This document shows positions 60,443 through 64,000 of a stretch of 64,000 nt of DNA, in pieces. The position numbers and the translations under genes were made by a program. The stretch comes from Roseovarius sp. SCSIO 43702 (GTDB lineage: Bacteria > Pseudomonadota > Alphaproteobacteria > Rhodobacterales > Rhodobacteraceae). Each line of letters begins with the position of its first letter. The first letter of the stretch is position 1. The notes under the pieces are model-generated. The model worked only from the letters and a program-made list of their open reading frames with translations. It did not search any database and was not told the origin of the DNA. The stretch is from contig NZ_CP080623.1 in NCBI RefSeq assembly GCF_019599045.1, positions 1,324,501-1,388,500 on the forward strand, written 5' to 3'.

Positions 60443-60459
60443 TTGGCCAAATTGGCTAA
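60443..60459. promoter_or_regulatory. Candidate Phd operator
   Basis: TTGGCCAA (60443-60450) and TTGGCTAA (60452-60459) are near-identical 8-base units 28-45 bases upstream of the antitoxin start. The first is itself palindromic. This is a plausible autoregulatory site for the Phd-like protein. Confidence 0.45.
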
Positions 60460-60510
60460 AAAGCACAAGCCATCCATCGAGCCGGCGTGCTCACCAAGTA
60501 CTTGCGAACT

Positions 60511-60900
60511 TCAAAGCCACAGCAACGCGCGTTGACTGCTCCAATCCATCGGAAACGGCGCCCGCAGCGATTCCAAGGTCAGGTCGGGCGGCTGTCGCCC
60601 CTCAAGGATGGCCTCAACAATCTCCGGTGAAAGCTGGGTAAGGCGCAGAAGCCGTGTCAGATAAGGCGCTGCGATGCGTTCGTGCTCTGCCAGATCGGCG
60701 ATGGTGGCGAACTCACCGGCGTCCAACATCCGCTGCCAGCGAAAGGCGCGCGCCATGGCTTTGATCATGGTGTTGTCGAACCGTGCATGGGGGCCCGACC
60801 CTTCTGGCGGTAAATGCATCTCCTTCCGCCCGCCGCGCTTCACGATGCGGAACGGCACGTGGAGAGTCACCGTCTCCGGGGCTGGAGACCCGCGGGTCAT
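60511..60900 (-). CDS. Recombinase-associated HTH protein
   Basis: A 129-residue protein starting 'MTRGSPAPETVTLHVPFRIV'. It contains a ParB/KorB-like helix-turn-helix ('FATIADLAEHERIAAPYLTR', 'LLRLTQLSPEIVEAILEGRQ') and ends 'MDWSSQRALLWL'. Proteins of this kind follow large serine recombinases in alphaproteobacterial islands. Its ATG overlaps the recombinase stop. It may be a directionality or regulatory partner. Confidence 0.7.
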   Translation of the reverse strand: MTRGSPAPETVTLHVPFRIVKRGGRKEMHLPPEGSGPHARFDNTMIKAMARAFRWQRMLDAGEFATIADLAEHERIAAPYLTRLLRLTQLSPEIVEAILEGRQPPDLTLESLRAPFPMDWSSQRALLWL

Positions 60901-62207
60901 GCAGCTTCTCCGATTCCGCCGGCAAGAATCTCGCGCGCGAGGCTGCCGAGGCCGTCGACACGGAGGCGGACGTTCAGGCCCTCCGTGCCGATGTCCACGC
61001 GCTCGACCAGCAACGCCACGATGCGCGCCTGCTCGGCGGGGAACAGTTCGTCCCACAGTGGATCGAGCTGCTGCAGGGCCGCGCGGGTATCGGCCTCGGT
61101 GATGTCGTCGGTGTGGGTGCGGGCGGCCTTCCACGTGCCCGCCACGATCTCCGGCTGGCGGAACACGGCGCGAAGCTGGTCGATTACCGCAGCCTCGATC
61201 TCTCCCGCTGGCACCCGGCCAACCGGGCACGACCCGGCACCATGCTTCAGCACGCTCTGGCTGACGTAATACCGGTAGAGTTTGCCGCCCTTGCGGGTGT
61301 GGGTCGGCGAGAATGCCGCGCCATCGGGCCCGTACAGCAGCCCCTTCAACAGCGCGGGCGTCTCGGCGCGGGTGCGGGCGGCGCGCTTGCGGGGGCTCTC
61401 CTGTAGGATTGCGTGGACGCGGTCCCACGTCTCGCGGTCGATGATGGCAACGTGCTCGCCGGGATAGCTCTCACCTTTGTGCACCGCTTCGCCGATGTAG
61501 GCGCGGTTCGAGAGCAGCCGGTACAGGTACTTCTTGTCGATGCGGTTGCCCCTTGGCGTCCGAATACCGTGACGCGCCACCTCCCGGGCCAGTTCGGTGC
61601 AGGAGCCGATCTCGAGGAAGCGGGAGAAGATCCAGCGAACGTGCTCGGCGCGCTCCTCGTCGACGACCAGCTTCCGGTTTTCGACGCGATAGCCGTAGGG
61701 CGGCACCCCGCCCATCCACATCCCCTTCTTCCGGCTGGCGGCGACCTTGTCGCGGATGCGCTCGGCCGTCACCTCGCGTTCGAATTGGGCGAAGCTGAGC
61801 AGGATGTTCAGCGTCAGCCGCCCCATTGATGTGGTGGTATTGAACGACTGCGTGACCGAAACAAAGGTCACGTCATTACGGTCGAATACCTCGACCAGCT
61901 TGGCAAAGTCGGCCAGCGAGCGGCTGAGCCTGTCGATCTTGTAGACCACGACCACGTCGACGAGCCCGTCCTCAATGTCCGCCATCAGCAGTTGTAATCC
62001 GGGTCGTTCCAGCGTGCCGCCGGAGATACCACCGTCGTCATACTGATCGCGGACCAGCACCCAGCCTTCTGACCGCTGGCTGGCGATGTAGGCTTCGCAG
62101 GCCTCGCGCTGGGCGTGCAGCGAATTGAACTCCTGCTCCAGCCCTTCCTCGGAGGATTTGCGCGTGTAGATCCCGCAACGCAGTTTCCGGACAATAGGCT
62201 TGGTCAT
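60897..62207 (-). CDS. Large serine recombinase
   Basis: The 436-residue protein has the resolvase N-domain ('LRCGIYTRKSSEEGLEQEFN', Ser18 likely catalytic; 'VVYKIDRLSRSLADF'). The Recombinase domain follows ('GVPPYGYRVENRKLVVDEER') with a zinc-ribbon-like region ('ALLKGLLYGPDGAAFSPTHT'). It is shorter than many relatives of about 500-550 residues. It could integrate or excise the island that contains it. Confidence 0.9.
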   Translation of the reverse strand: MTKPIVRKLRCGIYTRKSSEEGLEQEFNSLHAQREACEAYIASQRSEGWVLVRDQYDDGGISGGTLERPGLQLLMADIEDGLVDVVVVYKIDRLSRSLADFAKLVEVFDRNDVTFVSVTQSFNTTTSMGRLTLNILLSFAQFEREVTAERIRDKVAASRKKGMWMGGVPPYGYRVENRKLVVDEERAEHVRWIFSRFLEIGSCTELAREVARHGIRTPRGNRIDKKYLYRLLSNRAYIGEAVHKGESYPGEHVAIIDRETWDRVHAILQESPRKRAARTRAETPALLKGLLYGPDGAAFSPTHTRKGGKLYRYYVSQSVLKHGAGSCPVGRVPAGEIEAAVIDQLRAVFRQPEIVAGTWKAARTHTDDITEADTRAALQQLDPLWDELFPAEQARIVALLVERVDIGTEGLNVRLRVDGLGSLAREILAGGIGEAA

Positions 62208-62656
62208 GCGCCCCTCCGATGGTTTTTCAGCCCGAAGAACACCCAGCCGTTCCAGCGTGTACCAGTGATGGCGCGGGCAATGGCGGAGAGCGACTTATAG
62301 GGTCGCCCTTGCCAGTCGAAACCGTCCGCGGTGACGGTGATGACGTGCTCGACGCCCTGCCATTCGCGGACCAGCCGCGTGCCGGCGATGGGCATGGTGT
62401 CGGCACGGATGCGGCTCTTTTTTCGGTCGCCGCCGTCAAGTTCCTCGCCCAGTCGCTCCAGCCGCCGGACGGTCTCAGGCTTCAGCCCGCCATAGGCCAG
62501 TTCCTGGGTGCGGTAGGCCAGCCGGCTCTCCAGGTAGCGGCGGTTGAAGGGCGGTGGCTCGCTATCGAACAGCTCGCGCCACTGCGCCTTCAGCTCCGGC
62601 GTCGTCGCGGTCTTCAGCGCGGCGAGGCGCGCGGGGATGGGATCGTGATTGGTCAT
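62204..62656 (-). CDS. DUF2924 domain protein
   Basis: A 150-residue protein ('LARLAALKTATTPELKAQWR'-like N-terminus, 'FDSEPPPFNRRYLESRLAYR', 'WQGRPYKSLSAIARAITGTR' then WNGWVFFGL). This is the standard DUF2924 pattern, almost always found just upstream of a serine recombinase, as here (4-base overlap). The role is unknown; DNA binding is plausible. Confidence 0.88.
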   Translation of the reverse strand: MTNHDPIPARLAALKTATTPELKAQWRELFDSEPPPFNRRYLESRLAYRTQELAYGGLKPETVRRLERLGEELDGGDRKKSRIRADTMPIAGTRLVREWQGVEHVITVTADGFDWQGRPYKSLSAIARAITGTRWNGWVFFGLKNHRRGA

Positions 62657-62856
62657 GCGGTTCTCCGGTGAGTTGGAGTTGCATGACGGCATTGGTCGGC
62701 CGCGGAGTGTAGGAGAATTTCTCCAGTACCGTCAGAAGGTTCACCCCGTTCCCGCAGCCGTAACCGGACCAGCCCGAGCGCCAGCAGGCCGCACAGCTCG
62801 GCGCGGCGTTCGGCGGGGGTCATCTGGTCGGAAGGGAATGGATTGGGGCGTTTCAC
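62653..62856 (-). CDS. Small basic hypothetical protein
   Basis: A 67-residue protein ('MTPAERRAELCGLLALGLVR', 'LRLRERGEPSDGTGEILLHS') overlapping the next gene by 4 bases at both ends, which supports it as real. Such short ORFs commonly precede DUF2924 genes. Function unknown. Confidence 0.6.
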   Translation of the reverse strand: MKRPNPFPSDQMTPAERRAELCGLLALGLVRLRLRERGEPSDGTGEILLHSAADQCRHATPTHRRTA

Positions 62857-64000
62857 GCGACGCTCCGCGTGACATCACGCAGGACCGCGGCACGGATGGC
62901 CGAGCGTTGCCAGCGGAAGTTCAAGTGGCAGTTGGCTGCATATTTCGACAGGCCGAAATCCATACCGCTCATCTGGTGTCCAGCCCGCTGCAACAACTCG
63001 ATCTGCCGTAGGGTGGCGGGATCATTCAACCAGCGCTTGCTCTTTGCAGAGGCGCTGGAGGTTTCGGTCGCTCGCAGGAAGTCATCTGCGGCGGCAAGCG
63101 CCTGGACGCGCGTACCCACAGCCAGTGTGCGGAGCGCCTTGGCCTTCGGGTTGCCGAGCGCGTGCCACAATGTGCCGTCATGAAAAACGCCAGCCCAGCC
63201 CTGGAAACCGCTTGCCATCAATGCTTGCCCATCACCGTGCAGGTCGCACCACGAGAAGGGCGAGCGATCGAGCAGATCGATTTCGGTCATCTCGAACGAC
63301 GTGAGCAGCCGCTTCTCGTTGACCACACGGGTGAAGACATGACCGCAGAAATCACAGACGGATGCTCCAAGCGGTAGTTCCGCCTCGCAGGACGGGCAGG
63401 TTTTCCACGCGTGCTCGCTGGCCGGTTTCTCGTCGTCGTCGAGACCAATATCCTGCTCAAGCGTGCCATGACGCAGAGCGGCGCCCGCGAAATCCAGCAC
63501 GGTGCAATCGGTCTTGATAATGCCTGGGAAACGCTCCGGATCCACCCTGCGCAGGCCACGGCCGACTGCCTGGATGAAGGTTCCCTTGTGCAGCATGGGG
63601 CGCAGGATGCCGATACAACCGACAGGCTGGCTGTCGAACCCCTCGGTGAGCACCATGCAGTTGGTCAGCACCTGAACTTCGCCACTGTCGAACCGTGCGA
63701 TGAGATCTGCACGCGCTCGAGTGGGCATCTCGCCGGTGATCGGCTCAGCCGTGACACCCTCCGCCCGGAACGCGTCGGCTACCGCTTCAGCATGGTCGAC
63801 CGTCGAGCAGAATAAAATCGTGCGCCGGTCAGCGGCCTTGTCCTTCCAATGCTCGACCACGGTCTCGTTCAGGACCGAGCGATTGAGCACCTTGCCGGCC
63901 TGACGCATGTTGAAATCGCCAGCAGTGCTGTCGATGCCAGACAACTCGTCCTCGATCCCGAGATCGATGGTGAAGGTCCGGGGCGGCACCAGCAGCCCGC
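62853..64000 (-). CDS. DEAD/DEAH-box helicase, C-terminal part (cut by window edge)
   Basis: The frame is open to the window end, so the N-terminal motor half lies outside. The visible part has helicase domain 2 ('RTILFCSTVDHAEAVADAFR', 'RFDSGEVQVLTNCMVLTEGF', 'FIQAVGRGLRRVD'). A zinc-ribbon follows ('CPSCEAELPLGASVCDFCGH') and a C-terminal domain of unknown role. Similar helicases are common in alphaproteobacterial prophages and islands. Confidence 0.85.
   Translation of the reverse strand, partial: GLLVPPRTFTIDLGIEDELSGIDSTAGDFNMRQAGKVLNRSVLNETVVEHWKDKAADRRTILFCSTVDHAEAVADAFRAEGVTAEPITGEMPTRARADLIARFDSGEVQVLTNCMVLTEGFDSQPVGCIGILRPMLHKGTFIQAVGRGLRRVDPERFPGIIKTDCTVLDFAGAALRHGTLEQDIGLDDDEKPASEHAWKTCPSCEAELPLGASVCDFCGHVFTRVVNEKRLLTSFEMTEIDLLDRSPFSWCDLHGDGQALMASGFQGWAGVFHDGTLWHALGNPKAKALRTLAVGTRVQALAAADDFLRATETSSASAKSKRWLNDPATLRQIELLQRAGHQMSGMDFGLSKYAANCHLNFRWQRSAIRAAVLRDVTRSVA

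Noticed and set aside
60214..60477. Complete toxin-antitoxin pair at the head of the RM operon
   Set aside because: Only the Phd-like antitoxin is present; the downstream partner is hsdM and no Doc, PIN or RelE-like ORF is adjacent.
1..64000. CRISPR arrays
   Set aside because: No regularly spaced direct repeats of 25-40 bases were seen, and no cas genes are present.

Overview
The window is GC-rich and its gene families point to an alphaproteobacterium, most likely Rhodobacterales (Roseobacter/Rhodobacter/Paracoccus-like). The markers are RcGTA-like baseplate genes, DUF3489/DUF2924/recombinase modules, pRiA4b ORF-3, DUF2793 and DUF1989 proteins. This placement is inferred from protein families; no rRNA or other taxonomic marker is present. 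The window is a mosaic of mobile DNA: a tailed-phage genome, a copper/heavy-metal island, and a restriction-modification plus serine-recombinase island.

Region A (1-32067) is a prophage. It opens with a partial DUF3800 protein, a ParB-like/N4-N6 DNA methylase and a C5-cytosine methylase with puzzling reading frames, then small accessory genes. The late operon follows: terminase small and large subunits, gpW-like joiner, portal, ClpP-like prohead protease, decoration protein, lambda-E-like capsid, connectors, tail terminator, tail tube, tail assembly chaperone G and its -1 frameshift product GT, and tape measure. Next come a DUF2460 protein, a complete lysis cassette (membrane proteins, GH24 lysozyme, i-spanin with an embedded o-spanin), DUF2163, NlpC/P60, a megatron baseplate protein and a DUF2793/C1q-like fibre. 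The head genes are lambda-like and the baseplate genes are gene-transfer-agent-like. Cargo genes sit between structural genes: a glycine-zipper membrane protein, DUF1989, pRiA4b ORF-3, a HEPN-motif protein and higBA. An IS1111-group element of the IS110 family is inserted at the last codon of the protease gene.

Region B (32096-52214) is a copper/periplasmic-redox island. A minus-strand operon (copA P-type ATPase, CDF transporter, EamA transporter, HMA chaperone, DUF411 protein) starts from a MerR/CueR-type promoter with a 19-bp spacer. A second promoter of the same type drives a DUF2933 protein, a lipoprotein, a DsbA-like and a DsbD/ScsB-like operon. Between them lie TVP38, rhodanese, DUF302 and EF-hand genes and a two-component system with a His/Met-rich sensor loop. 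A plus-strand operon encodes cytochrome c, cupredoxin, multicopper oxidase, cytochrome c, DsbA-like protein, L,D-transpeptidase and a lipoprotein. A Crp/Fnr regulator and a divergent His/Met-rich protein close the region. No MerR-family regulator is present in the window.

Region C (52361-64000) begins at a 16-bp remnant matching the 3' end of tRNA-Ser, a probable attachment site, followed by a terminator. All its genes are on the minus strand. Read in transcription order they are a partial helicase, a small ORF, DUF2924, a large serine recombinase and its partner protein. A compact operon of Phd-like antitoxin, hsdM, hsdS, a HEPN-motif protein and hsdR follows.

The points most worth a second look are the RM operon with built-in antitoxin and HEPN genes, the IS1111 element with its structured non-coding end, the two orphan MerR-type promoters, the dual-frame methylase and the HEPN cargo gene of the phage.
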